A stretch of 39,966 nt of DNA. Origin: Candidatus Woesearchaeota archaeon (GTDB lineage Archaea; Nanobdellota; Nanobdellia; Woesearchaeales; GW2011-AR4). Shown piece by piece: positions 7,654 through 15,270 of this stretch. The notes beneath the pieces were generated by a model. The model was not told where the DNA came from. It saw nothing but the letters and a program-made list of their open reading frames with translations, and ran no database searches. A program made the translations under genes and the position numbers. The stretch is from NCBI GenBank assembly GCA_016185845.1, contig JACPMV010000054.1:1-39966 (forward strand), written 5' to 3'. How positions within the stretch are numbered: the stretch's first letter is position 1; every line of letters starts with the position of its first letter.

Positions 7654-9057
7654 TTAGCCACCCATGAACTTACGCATCATTGGATTCATGTCCATCATGT
7701 GCTGCCTTGCTATGTCCTCATAAAGCCTGTAAACAATCATGACTGTAAGCAGCAGTCCTGTCCCGCTTGTCAATGCGCCGGTCAGGTCTGCAAGGGCCGC
7801 CAAAAATCCCACTGCAATCCCTCCCATTATTGTCAATGGCCAGATATACCTGTTGAGCAATCTTTCCAAAACTCTTTCATCTTTCCTGAATCCCGGAATC
7901 TGCAGGCCGCTTGAAATCATCTGCCTGGCCTGCGATTTTGCGTCCATGCCTGCAGTCTGCACCCAGAAAATGCTGAATATAACGCTGCCGACGATAAAAA
8001 ATAGGATGTATACCAATGCCTGCAGATATTGAGTTGAGCCTATCAATAAGGTATGCTGCTGTATGATACTTCTTATGATGCTTGGGCCCTGCAGCCAGTA
8101 TACAAAACCCGAAATCGGCTGGCCTGTTGATGCGCTGAAAGTCCCAAGCCACGCATGGCCTGCGTTTTGCAGCAGCCTCCCCCACAGCTGGAAATTTGCA
8201 ATCAATGCTGCTACCAATATAACGGGGATGTTTGAAGTGTAGATGAAAGCCAACGGCCATCTTATACCGTGCCCCCTAACCATGCCGAATGACAAAGGAA
8301 TTTCAACTTTCATGGCCTGGGCATATACTGCAATGACAAAAACAAGTATAGTGGCTATGACTGCAGACAGCATTATAGTTGCTGTAGTTATTTCCCCGTT
8401 TACCAGGCTTATCACAAAAGTAGGTATCGCGCCTGGCGGATAAATCGAGCCAGGAGGCACTATCCAGTTGAATGCCTGCAAAAACAGGCTTTTGCTTACG
8501 CCTGCCGCAATAAAAAGGCTGATACCGGAGCCGAATCCCCATTTGCTCACTACCTCATCTAAAAACAGTATCAATATTCCGCCTAAAATAAGCTGGAACA
8601 CAAGCATCAGCTGCAACTGCAAGTAAAATCCGGTGCCTGCAAAATTCTCCGGCGGGGCCAATCCCCCCAAAAAAACATAGATAGCTCCTTCAAATATTAT
8701 GAAAAAGAAAGCCATCATTTTTTGGGTGCCCTGGAATGATTTTTTGCCTTCCGGATTTGTAAGGTCAAATTTCCATATTCCCGAGCCGTTGAGCAGCTGC
8801 AATACTATAGAGGCAGTTACTATGGGTCCTATTCCCAGCGAGATTATTGATCCGAATTCAGCGCCAAGCAGGATAGACAAAGTCTCAAAATTCTGCAATG
8901 CGTTGACTCCCAAGCCAAACAAGGGCATTAAGCCCAATATGAAAAAGATAGCAAGCACTATCCCTGTCCACTTAAGTTTTTCCCTGAAAGAAAGGGTCTT
9001 TTGAGTAGGCCCCTCAACTTCCGGAAGATTTGAGATTATGGTGTGCCAAAGAGACAT
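7654..9057 (-). CDS. secY: Preprotein translocase subunit SecY
   Basis: A 467-residue protein-conducting channel with ten membrane segments, homologous to Sec61-alpha. Landmarks are the N-terminal LPEVEGPTQKTLSFREKLKW, the plug region after TM1 (GLGVNALQNFETLSILLGAE), the IGPIVTASIVLQLL segment, and the cytoplasmic IPGFRKDERVLERLLNRYI loop before TM9-10. It is the last gene of the spc-type cluster, as in most archaea. The adk gene that often follows is absent; EMC3/DUF106 comes next. The C-terminus MNPMMRKFMGG is repeated in diverged form 150 bases downstream. Confidence 0.96.
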   Translation of the reverse strand: MSLWHTIISNLPEVEGPTQKTLSFREKLKWTGIVLAIFFILGLMPLFGLGVNALQNFETLSILLGAEFGSIISLGIGPIVTASIVLQLLNGSGIWKFDLTNPEGKKSFQGTQKMMAFFFIIFEGAIYVFLGGLAPPENFAGTGFYLQLQLMLVFQLILGGILILFLDEVVSKWGFGSGISLFIAAGVSKSLFLQAFNWIVPPGSIYPPGAIPTFVISLVNGEITTATIMLSAVIATILVFVIAVYAQAMKVEIPLSFGMVRGHGIRWPLAFIYTSNIPVILVAALIANFQLWGRLLQNAGHAWLGTFSASTGQPISGFVYWLQGPSIIRSIIQQHTLLIGSTQYLQALVYILFFIVGSVIFSIFWVQTAGMDAKSQARQMISSGLQIPGFRKDERVLERLLNRYIWPLTIMGGIAVGFLAALADLTGALTSGTGLLLTVMIVYRLYEDIARQHMMDMNPMMRKFMGG

Positions 9058-9094
9058 TTTTTTTTGTAAATTTTAATTATGTATTAATTTTGTT

Positions 9095-9189
9095 TGTCGG
9101 AAATTTCTATTATTTATTGGATATTGTAAAAATTTCCGAGCATGCTCAAAAATCGTAACAATTTATATGAATGATTGCGATTTTTGACA
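9095..9189. repeat. double hairpin repeat (head-to-head units), copy 1
   Basis: Two abutting hairpin units in inverted orientation. Unit A (9095-9142) has arms TCGGAAATTT/AAATTTCCGA. Unit B (9143-9189) has arms TCAAAAATCG/CGATTTTTGA. Each unit has the outer TG/CA pair and one bulged G or C. The junction GAGCATGCTC is itself palindromic. The arrangement resembles bacterial BIMEs (paired REP sequences). A 34-base core is shared with copy 2 with two mismatches. Confidence 0.7.
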
Positions 9190-9309
9190 TATTGCCTTCA
9201 AAATGCTTAATGTTTTTGCTCTGCTTGCGCTGGACAATGGGCGCGCGGACATTAACTAACAATTCAATAACGAATTTAAACAATAATAATTAATTTAAAA
9301 ATGATTGAA
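9190..9309. other. rest of the uL15-secY gap
   Basis: Together with the hairpins this gives a 252-base gap, large for this cluster. It contains a short GC-rich patch (about 9227-9250, with GGGCGCGCGG) in an otherwise AT-rich stretch, which could pair locally, and AT-rich sequence next to the uL15 stop that may include a terminator or an internal promoter for secY. I see no supported gene. Confidence 0.35.
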
Positions 9310-9786
9310 TTATTTCTTTTGCTCTTCTTTTGATTTTATTTCGACAAGCCCTGTAACTTCGCCGCCGGCTTCTTTTACTTTTTCAACCGCGGATTTTGAA
9401 GCGTAAGGTGTCTTGATTTTGAATTTAGACGTAACTTTACCGTCGCCAAGCAATTTGTTGTATCCCAATTTTTCGAGCTCTACGGAATAAACTCCGTTTT
9501 CCTTCTTTGCAAGATTTGCTGAAATAAACTTGTTGATGTGCTCTTCTATATATCTTGCATTGACTGGATTGATCTTTATTTTTGGAGTCTTGCTTACAAA
9601 GCCGTGCTTCCCGAAATAATCCTTGTCTTTCCAGATGCTCGGCTTTTTAGAGTCGGCTCTTTTGCCGGTGCCGGCCATTCCGGCTCCTCCCTGATGGCCT
9701 TTTCCCCTGTGCTTTTTCTTTGCACCCCAGCCATGGGTCTTGTGGCCGCGCTGCCTTACATTTTTCTTTCTTTTGTTGACTGTCAT
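9310..9786 (-). CDS. rpl15: Ribosomal protein uL15
   Basis: A 158-residue large-subunit protein. The Gly/Lys/His-rich N-terminus is diagnostic: KNVRQRGHKTHGWGAKKKHR, then GKGHQGGAGMAGTGKRADSK. The C-terminal half has the usual VDLEKLGYNKLLGDGKVTSK-like fold (here SVELEKLGYNKLLG). Its ATG overlaps the uL30 stop by one base (TAATG), so translation is coupled. It precedes secY after a long gap that holds a hairpin repeat. Confidence 0.95.
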   Translation of the reverse strand: MTVNKRKKNVRQRGHKTHGWGAKKKHRGKGHQGGAGMAGTGKRADSKKPSIWKDKDYFGKHGFVSKTPKIKINPVNARYIEEHINKFISANLAKKENGVYSVELEKLGYNKLLGDGKVTSKFKIKTPYASKSAVEKVKEAGGEVTGLVEIKSKEEQKK

Positions 9787-10229
9787 TATAGCATCCTCTT
9801 TATCAATTCATTTATTGCGGCGCCCCTGTATCCCAGCGCTCCCCCTTCCTTAAATGAGCGCTTTATTCCCTTCCTGCCCATCCCTTTTCTTGGGGAATTA
9901 AGCCTGAAAAATTTCTTGTATTTTTTATTGTCATGCACAAAATAATCATCATATTTAATCTTGTTCTTGGAGTCTGCTTCCCTGCCTTTAAATTCCTCAC
10001 CCCTTTTGTCCAAAAGCTGCCTGAATGTATCTTCATCAATCTCTCCCCAGGTAAGGTAGTCCTTTGCCATCCTGAGCATTCCAAGATAGACCGGATTATT
10101 CGGAAGTATTGCGCAGTAATTGTTTTTGTAGAGCCTCATCATTTTCATGGTGTCCTCTACAGTTATCTTTATTTTAGTTTTTCCCCTTATCCTCACTGCA
10201 GCTATCCTGGCTTGATTTTTGCTTTCCAC
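9786..10229 (-). CDS. rpl30: Ribosomal protein uL30
   Basis: A 147-residue L30p/L7e protein of the archaeal long type. The RNA-binding core is AAVRIRGKTKIKITVEDTMK followed by LRLYKNNYC-like residues; the C-terminal region ends in FRLNSPRKGMGRKGIKRSF and KEGGALGYRGAAINELIKRM, typical of archaeal/eukaryotic members. It lies between uS5 (7-base gap) and uL15 (1-base overlap). Confidence 0.95.
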   Translation of the reverse strand: MESKNQARIAAVRIRGKTKIKITVEDTMKMMRLYKNNYCAILPNNPVYLGMLRMAKDYLTWGEIDEDTFRQLLDKRGEEFKGREADSKNKIKYDDYFVHDNKKYKKFFRLNSPRKGMGRKGIKRSFKEGGALGYRGAAINELIKRML

Positions 10230-10236
10230 ATCACAC

Positions 10237-11121
10237 CTAAATTTTTAAATTTCCTTCAACTATCCTTAGCCTTTCAGCTGTTTTTTCCTGCAGTTTAACC
10301 TGCAATAGCTTTTGGAGGGCCTCAAAGCACGCGAACAGCACATTCAGCTTGCTCCTTGTCTGCCCTTCTGTTCTTGACCAAACATCCTTTATCCCCGCCA
10401 TCTTCAGTATTTTCTGGCATTCTTTTTCTATCTTCAGGCCGGTGCCCTTCGGAGCAGGTATCAAGGTAACTTCAACAGATCCTACTTTTCCTTTTACTTT
10501 GAAAGGCACAGTATGCGCTTCGCCGCAGTCGCATCCCCAGTCGCCGCAGCCTCTCCTTATTTTTATAACATTGAGCTTCGCCTGCCTTATCGCTTTTTCC
10601 CTTGCAGGGACTGTCTCCTTTGACTTGCCGTAGCCTATGCCTATGTATCCGTCTTCATTTCCTACAATTGCGAAAGTCGCGAATTTTGGCTTGTTGCCTT
10701 CCTGGGTTTTCTTTTGAGTCTGCTTGAATATCCTTTTTTGCCCGCCGCCGAATTTTCCTTTTGCCTGCCCTACCATCAGCAGATCAGTGGCCATGTTTGG
10801 CAGCAGTGTGTCAACAATCTCAGGCTCCAGTATCCTTATTCTCCTGTCAAGAGCATAATCTATGCTTGTTACCTCGCCGCTTTTCACTTTCATTCCAAGG
10901 GATGTCTTTGGAGTCCACAGCTCTTTCTCGAATACTCCTTTTCTCTTCACTTCTTCAACTATTACTTCCTCTATCTCTTTCACTTCGCCGAGCTCTGTAG
11001 CCAGCCCCTCTTTTGGAGTTTCAAGCTGAGGCTCCTCTTCTATAACAGCCGTTACAGATGTTATTTTTTCCTCTGCTTCTTCCGGCTTTTCCTTTGCTTT
11101 CGCTTCTTTTTCCTTAGCCAT
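10237..11121 (-). CDS. rps5: Ribosomal protein uS5 with acidic N-terminal extension
   Basis: A 294-residue small-subunit protein involved in decoding accuracy and mRNA entry. The core contains the S5 dsRNA-binding-like domain (VGQAKGKFGGGQKRIFKQTQ, then FATFAIVGNEDGYIGIGYGK) and the C-terminal S5 domain (VEVTLIPAPKGTGLKIEKEC). Residues 1-60 are a Glu/Lys-rich extension (MAKEKEAKAKEKPEEAEEK). It also carries RRGCGDWGCDCGEAH, the Cys-rich loop seen in archaeal/eukaryotic S5. The gap to uL18 holds a hairpin repeat. Confidence 0.95.
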   Translation of the reverse strand: MAKEKEAKAKEKPEEAEEKITSVTAVIEEEPQLETPKEGLATELGEVKEIEEVIVEEVKRKGVFEKELWTPKTSLGMKVKSGEVTSIDYALDRRIRILEPEIVDTLLPNMATDLLMVGQAKGKFGGGQKRIFKQTQKKTQEGNKPKFATFAIVGNEDGYIGIGYGKSKETVPAREKAIRQAKLNVIKIRRGCGDWGCDCGEAHTVPFKVKGKVGSVEVTLIPAPKGTGLKIEKECQKILKMAGIKDVWSRTEGQTRSKLNVLFACFEALQKLLQVKLQEKTAERLRIVEGNLKI

Positions 11122-11136
11122 TTATCTTACCTTTTG

Positions 11137-11199
11137 TGTCAAAAATCGCTAGCTTACCTTGATATAAAACACTATGGGTTGCGCCCTGCGATTTTTGAG
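11137..11199. repeat. hairpin repeat, single unit, overlapping uL18 3' end
   Basis: TCAAAAATCGC (11139-11149) and GCGATTTTTGA (11188-11198) are perfect 11-bp inverted arms around a 38-base loop. TG on the left and G on the right match the ends of the family at 9095 and 11766; the terminal CA is lost. The right arm codes for the final residues of uL18. Confidence 0.6.
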
Positions 11200-11756
11200 A
11201 TTTCCGTGAAGTGCTTGACAAAATCCTCAGGCATAAGCCCTTTTTTGAGGTAGTCTGAAAATTGCGTTTCGTATTTTGCCCTGTCTGATTTCAGCGACAG
11301 CGCGTATTTTGCGATGTGTGTTCCGGATATCCTTTCTTTTGACGGCAAAATTTCCGTATTTGCCGGTATTTCCAATCCTGAATCCAAAGCTCCTGCAAGC
11401 GCTGCATAAAGCCTTGAGCCCTTTACCGAGTTGTTGAATCCTATATCCAAAACAGCCTTCTTGACTCCCTTTTCAGCAGATTTTTTTCCTGCAAGGAATC
11501 CTGTCAGGTATGCGCTTGGCAGGTTTCCGGTGCCTCCCTTCCATCCCATCTTAGCCAGCGAGCTTGAGCTTACTGTAACCAGGACCTTGTCGCCCTCTGG
11601 GCTGTATTTTACAATAGATGCGTGAATGTTCCTCAGGGACTTTCTTACAACGAACCTGTATCTGCCCGATACAAGAATCTTTAATCTTTTCTTGTAGTAA
11701 GTCCTGCCTTCCCTTTTTCTTCTAAAGGGCAATGAAAATGTTTTGCTGTTTATCAT
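11172..11756 (-). CDS. rpl18: Ribosomal protein uL18
   Basis: A 194-residue 5S rRNA-binding protein of the archaeal/eukaryotic (L5e-like) size. Landmarks are LPFRRKREGRTYYKKRLKIL, then LVSGRYRFVVRKSLRNIHAS, NLPSAYLTGFLAGKKSAEKG and VLDIGFNNSVKGSRLYAALA. The last residues (ISKIAGRNP) are encoded by a hairpin repeat arm, which suggests that the original C-terminus was altered. It lies between eL19 and uS5 in standard order. Confidence 0.94.
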   Translation of the reverse strand: MINSKTFSLPFRRKREGRTYYKKRLKILVSGRYRFVVRKSLRNIHASIVKYSPEGDKVLVTVSSSSLAKMGWKGGTGNLPSAYLTGFLAGKKSAEKGVKKAVLDIGFNNSVKGSRLYAALAGALDSGLEIPANTEILPSKERISGTHIAKYALSLKSDRAKYETQFSDYLKKGLMPEDFVKHFTEISKIAGRNP

Positions 11757-11765
11757 TTTTTAATA

Positions 11766-11860
11766 TGTCGGAAATCATAATTATTTATTTTTATTGTTGT
11801 GATTTCCGAGCATGCTCAAAAATCACAACAATTTATTATTTATCTTGGCGATTTTTGACA
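11766..11860. repeat. double hairpin repeat (head-to-head units), copy 2
   Basis: Unit A (11766-11812) has arms TCGGAAATCA/TGATTTCCGA. Unit B (11813-11860) has arms TCAAAAATC/GATTTTTGA. Ends, bulged base and GAGCATGCTC junction match copy 1. Compared with copy 1, the inner pairs of unit A changed on both sides together, so pairing was kept. Unit B enters eL19 and supplies its last seven codons and stop. Confidence 0.7.
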
Positions 11861-12294
11861 AATCCCTTTTCTTCTATATACAGCTTCAGGTGCCTCAGGC
11901 TCCTGAAAAAGCCGCCTTTGCTTTTCATGTAAAGGTCATGATAATTGTCCGGCAGCAGCGAGTTGCTGTCTCTCAAGCTTTTTATGTAGGATCTCTGCAG
12001 CCTTATCTTATTGATCCATGCCCTTTTGGGAGGTGTTCTTGCTGTCTTCTTTCCTTTCCTTGAGCCGTGGCCTTTCTGCTTTCCAAGGCCTTTCTGGGCT
12101 TTTCTTTTTCTTGCCCAAAATCTTGATGTGTTTAGCAGCCTTTTTCTCGATATTATCCCTTTGCCGATAAGCCCCCTGATGTCTGCTTTAGTGATAGCCT
12201 CTTTTATCTCTTCGAGGCTGTCCGGGTCAAACCTAATCCTGTTTATTCCGCATTTCAGCACTTGCGCTGCCAGCCTTTTTTGAACATCAAGCAT
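11836..12294 (-). CDS. rpl19e: Ribosomal protein eL19
   Basis: A 152-residue archaeal L19e. It begins MLDVQKRLAAQVLKCGINRI, then RFDPDSLEEIKEAITKADIR and the basic KGLGKQKGHGSRKGKKTARTP region, followed by WINKIRLQRSYIKSLRDSN. The final VKNRQDK and stop lie inside a hairpin repeat unit, so the C-terminus has probably been rebuilt by the repeat. The gap from eL32 is one base. Confidence 0.95.
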   Translation of the reverse strand: MLDVQKRLAAQVLKCGINRIRFDPDSLEEIKEAITKADIRGLIGKGIISRKRLLNTSRFWARKRKAQKGLGKQKGHGSRKGKKTARTPPKRAWINKIRLQRSYIKSLRDSNSLLPDNYHDLYMKSKGGFFRSLRHLKLYIEEKGFVKNRQDK

Positions 12295-12295
12295 T

Positions 12296-12865
12296 TTACG
12301 TCCTCTTTGTCAGAACCCTGTCCTTTTCCTGCTTTTCCGCTTTCTTTTTCTGCTCATCTGTTGCATTTTCAGGCTCTTTTGCTTCTTCAGCTTTTTTGTG
12401 TTCAGATGCAGGCTCTTTTTTTATTTCCTTGTGCTCTTTTTTCTTTTTTGAATTCATGAAATCCTCGATTTTTTTGATTGATTCCTCGGTGTTGAGGTTC
12501 AGTACAATGATTTTCATTTCACTTGCTTTTTTTAAAATCTCAAGCCTTTTTCTTGAGCCTACGCTCCCGGCAATTATTACTCCTTCATTGGCTTTGCTTA
12601 TTTTTCCCAGATCAGCCGGTGAAGATACTATAATCATCTTCAATCCTGTTGCGTGAAGCCCCTTGACTGCAGCAGGCGACTTGTACCCCGGCGACGGCAT
12701 TTTTCTCCTGCCCTTGAACCTATGCCTGATTTTGGAGTGTATTCCTTTTGGCTTTCTCCATTTATAGTTAAGCTTCATTCTTTTTGGATTGTCCTGCCTG
12801 ATAAACTCCGGCTTTTTTCCTTTAATCCTGCTTCTTAATTCCAATAGCGCGTTTAGCTGAGTCAT
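12296..12865 (-). CDS. rpl32e: Ribosomal protein eL32 with charged C-terminal tail
   Basis: A 189-residue protein. The L32e core is KPEFIRQDNPKRMKLNYKWR, then RKPKGIHSKIRHRFKGRRKM and GYKSPAAVKGLHATGLKMII. Residues ~135-189 are Lys/Glu-rich, with KKKKEHKEIKKEPASEHKK and repeated EK patches; the usual family end lacks this. It sits between uL6 and eL19 as in other archaea. Confidence 0.94.
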   Translation of the reverse strand: MTQLNALLELRSRIKGKKPEFIRQDNPKRMKLNYKWRKPKGIHSKIRHRFKGRRKMPSPGYKSPAAVKGLHATGLKMIIVSSPADLGKISKANEGVIIAGSVGSRKRLEILKKASEMKIIVLNLNTEESIKKIEDFMNSKKKKEHKEIKKEPASEHKKAEEAKEPENATDEQKKKAEKQEKDRVLTKRT

Positions 12866-12871
12866 TTTTGT

Positions 12872-13435
12872 TTATTTTAGCTCTTTTCCGTCTTTATTGA
12901 TTATGTATATCCCGTCCTGGAAAACTCTCGAGTCAAAGCCAGGCCTTCTTGTAAGCTGCTCGATATCTGCCGCCACCTGCCCGGCAGTTTCCTTGCTTGT
13001 GCTTATGACATGAATGAGCTGGCCGTCAACTTTTACTGCCGCGCCTTCCTTGAGCTGCAAAACCCTCGGGACTTTTTCTCCCAGGAAATTTTTGATTGTA
13101 AGATTATTGTCTGCCACGGCCACGGTCATAGGGAAATGGCCGGCGCATATTTTCAGCGTGTAGTTATGCTGGTGAATGCTGCCCTTTATCATATTATTGA
13201 CGTGGGCCTTCAGAGAGCCCAGCAGCTTCTTGTCTCTTTTTGTCGATTTTTCTGTCTCAAAAATTACCTTGCTGTTTTCCAGCATTATTTTAACATTATG
13301 CTGCCTGATTTTTCTTTTGGATTCTCCTTTCGGCCCTGTGATTGCCAAAGACTGGCCGGACAGGCTGGCTGTCACGCCGCTTGGCAGGCTTATTTCAGCA
13401 TTTAGCTTTGTTTTTCCGGTTTTTTGTTTTTTCAT
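12872..13435 (-). CDS. rpl6: Ribosomal protein uL6
   Basis: A 187-residue large-subunit protein near the factor-binding centre. Two L6 repeats are visible: SLPSGVTASLSGQSLAITGP in the first, and MTVAVADNNLTIKNFLGEKV in the second. The C-terminal QLTRRPGFDSRVFQDGIYII is typical of archaeal uL6. It starts one base after uS8. Confidence 0.95.
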   Translation of the reverse strand: MKKQKTGKTKLNAEISLPSGVTASLSGQSLAITGPKGESKRKIRQHNVKIMLENSKVIFETEKSTKRDKKLLGSLKAHVNNMIKGSIHQHNYTLKICAGHFPMTVAVADNNLTIKNFLGEKVPRVLQLKEGAAVKVDGQLIHVISTSKETAGQVAADIEQLTRRPGFDSRVFQDGIYIINKDGKELK

Positions 13436-13436
13436 A

Positions 13437-13826
13437 TCAGTAGCAGTAAGCGAGCAGCTTTCCTCCCATATTCTTTGATTTTGCGTCGTAATGCGTCATT
13501 ATCCCTTTTGGAGTTGAGACAATAAGTATCCCGAGGCCCTTTGCCGGCAGGTATCTCCTTTCAAATTTCTCAAACTCCTTGTTTTTGACGCTGTATCTCG
13601 GCTTTATAACGCCGCATTTGTTTATGCTGCCATTAAGCCTGAGATGGATGTAATTTCCCCTGCTGTCTTCCACTTCGTTAAATTCAGACAGGTATCCCTG
13701 CTCTTTCATGACTTTCAGCAGATGCCTTATGATTTTTGAAACTGGCTTTAGCGCGCACTCCTGCCTTCCGATTGCCTCGTTGTTCAAAATCAGGGACATT
13801 ACATCCGCCAATGGGTCGTTCAGCAT
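13437..13826 (-). CDS. rps8: Ribosomal protein uS8
   Basis: A 129-residue 16S rRNA-binding protein of normal archaeal length. It begins MLNDPLADVMSLILNNEAIG and has the conserved C-terminal core YLPAKGLGILIVSTPKGIMT followed by HYDAKSKNMGGKLLAYCY, matching the archaeal ending. It lies between uS14 and uL6. Confidence 0.96.
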   Translation of the reverse strand: MLNDPLADVMSLILNNEAIGRQECALKPVSKIIRHLLKVMKEQGYLSEFNEVEDSRGNYIHLRLNGSINKCGVIKPRYSVKNKEFEKFERRYLPAKGLGILIVSTPKGIMTHYDAKSKNMGGKLLAYCY

Positions 13827-13836
13827 GTTTTTTCAC

Positions 13837-14067
13837 CTAACTGTATTTTTTGAATCCTAATGAAGTTGCAATTTCCCTGAAGCAGTTCCTGCATAGCTCC
13901 AGCCCGTACTTGCCTATGTGGCCTCCGGGGTTGCCGCACCTGCGGCATTTTTTTGTGGACCTGCCGTATTTTCTCTGCTTTGGGGAATTGTGCTTGATAT
14001 ATTTCTGAAGTTTGGGGGGCTTTACTTTCAGCTGCTTGAATGCTTTCCTGTAATCGCTGTAAGTCAT
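13837..14067 (-). CDS. rps14: Ribosomal protein uS14, zinc-binding
   Basis: A 76-residue small-subunit protein. The zinc site is [20 protein letters not shown] plus NCF, giving two CxxC pairs, then [14 protein letters not shown]. Archaeal members are usually about 50-56 residues; here about 20 extra N-terminal residues ([19 protein letters not shown]) precede the core. ATG 14067 is chosen because GGAGG lies about seven bases upstream, inside the end of uL5. The extra in-frame residues up to 14112 would read through uL5. Confidence 0.9.
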   Translation of the reverse strand: MTYSDYRKAFKQLKVKPPKLQKYIKHNSPKQRKYGRSTKKCRRCGNPGGHIGKYGLELCRNCFREIATSLGFKKYS

Positions 14068-14068
14068 C

Positions 14069-14578
14069 TTATTCCTCCACCATGGTGCTAAAACTTTTTG
14101 ACATGAATTCAATTGCCTCCTGCCTGGATATCCTGTGCCTTGCCGGTATCTTTCTCGGCATTATCTTTCTTCGCTTTATCCTGAAACCGGGCCTTTCCAA
14201 GGTTACGCAGACCTGAAGCCCCATTATTCCTATTTTTGGATCGTACTTGATGCCCGGAATCTCAATATATTCATGTATTCCAAATGCTATGTTCCCGTTA
14301 TCATCAAACTGCCGTGGGTTTAACTTATTGTCAACAGATTCCAGCAGCCTTGGCAGCAGGCTTGCAGCTTTTCCTTTCCTCAAAGTAATCTTGCATCCTA
14401 TCGGCAGACCCGGTCTCAGTCCCCATTCCTGCACCCTCTTGTTTGTGACTGTCTTTACAGGCGTGCCGTTTCCGATTGAATTTAGCAGGACTATCCCTTT
14501 TTCCAGCCTGGACTGGTCTTTGCCTGCGCCGATATTCAGCGTTATTTTTTCTATTTTTATTATTTTCATTGTTCCCAT
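14069..14578 (-). CDS. rpl5: Ribosomal protein uL5
   Basis: A 169-residue 5S rRNA-binding protein of the central protuberance. Landmarks are [20 protein letters not shown], then [20 protein letters not shown] and [20 protein letters not shown], and [19 protein letters not shown]. Two in-frame ATGs (14578, 14569) are possible; the first is given. Its end overlaps the uS14 ribosome binding site, coupling the two. Confidence 0.95.
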   Translation of the reverse strand: MGTMKIIKIEKITLNIGAGKDQSRLEKGIVLLNSIGNGTPVKTVTNKRVQEWGLRPGLPIGCKITLRKGKAASLLPRLLESVDNKLNPRQFDDNGNIAFGIHEYIEIPGIKYDPKIGIMGLQVCVTLERPGFRIKRRKIMPRKIPARHRISRQEAIEFMSKSFSTMVEE

Positions 14579-14579
14579 T

Positions 14580-15269
14580 TTACTCTAGTGTAACCAGCGG
14601 CTTTGCGTCGCCGACTACAAATGCGTATTTTTTTGATGTTTCTACCATATTTCCGCCGGAATCTTTGTAGATTAGCTTATCCTGAACTATATCTTCAATG
14701 GTGCCGGTTTCGCCTATATGCTTCCCCCCTATTAAGAATATGGTTGATTTTTTATCTAGCTTTAGGTGCTTGACTATTTTCTGCCCGGGCAATGATATAA
14801 GCAGAGTGTCCCCCACCTTATAGGTGCCGGTGCCTGCCAATATGTTTTTGCCGTCGTATAAGTTGAGCTGCAGCTTTCCCCTGACCATGCTCTTGCCTAT
14901 AATTTTTGCAGGCTTCAGCGAAGACTCTTCTTTTTTTATCCTGACCAGGCTTATTTTGCCTTTTTTGCTTAAAGACACCCTGAAACATTCATTTATATTT
15001 GAAAACTGCAGCGTGTCAAAAATGCCTACAGGAAATCTTACATCTTTCCTTTGCCTGCAGTCTATTGCCACTTCGTTTGAGGCGAGCAGCTTCTTGGCTT
15101 CCCTTGTATTTTTAGTGATTGCCATGACTTCTTTCAGCAATATGTTCAGAGGTATGCTTACAGCCAGGCTGTGCGGCCCGGCATTCTGCTTTGTTATGAA
15201 CATGCTGCCTCTTCTCTTTATGGGCCATGTTTTAGGCGCTGCCAGCCTTGCCATATGATTTTTTGCCAT
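14580..15269 (-). CDS. rps4e: Ribosomal protein eS4
   Basis: A 229-residue small-subunit protein found in archaea and eukaryotes. It begins MAKNHMARLAAPKTWPIKRR, then has an S4-type RNA-binding segment (LLASNEVAIDCRQRKDVRFP), a central domain and a C-terminal KOW motif (KSTIFLIGGKHIGETGTIED). ATG 15269 is chosen for the standard N-terminus; GGAGA lies just upstream (minus strand), and the 12-residue extension to 15305 would read through it. Confidence 0.95.
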   Translation of the reverse strand: MAKNHMARLAAPKTWPIKRRGSMFITKQNAGPHSLAVSIPLNILLKEVMAITKNTREAKKLLASNEVAIDCRQRKDVRFPVGIFDTLQFSNINECFRVSLSKKGKISLVRIKKEESSLKPAKIIGKSMVRGKLQLNLYDGKNILAGTGTYKVGDTLLISLPGQKIVKHLKLDKKSTIFLIGGKHIGETGTIEDIVQDKLIYKDSGGNMVETSKKYAFVVGDAKPLVTLE

Positions 15270-15270
15270 T

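Noticed and set aside
9139-9260. A 29-codon minus-strand ORF (MSARPLSSASRAK) running into the hairpin repeat
   Set aside because: It includes repeat sequence, has no start signal and no family resemblance.
10714-11253. A 179-codon plus-strand ORF opposite uS5 and uL18
   Set aside because: Shadow of the conserved minus-strand genes; the translation is low-complexity Phe/Leu/Ser/Tyr.
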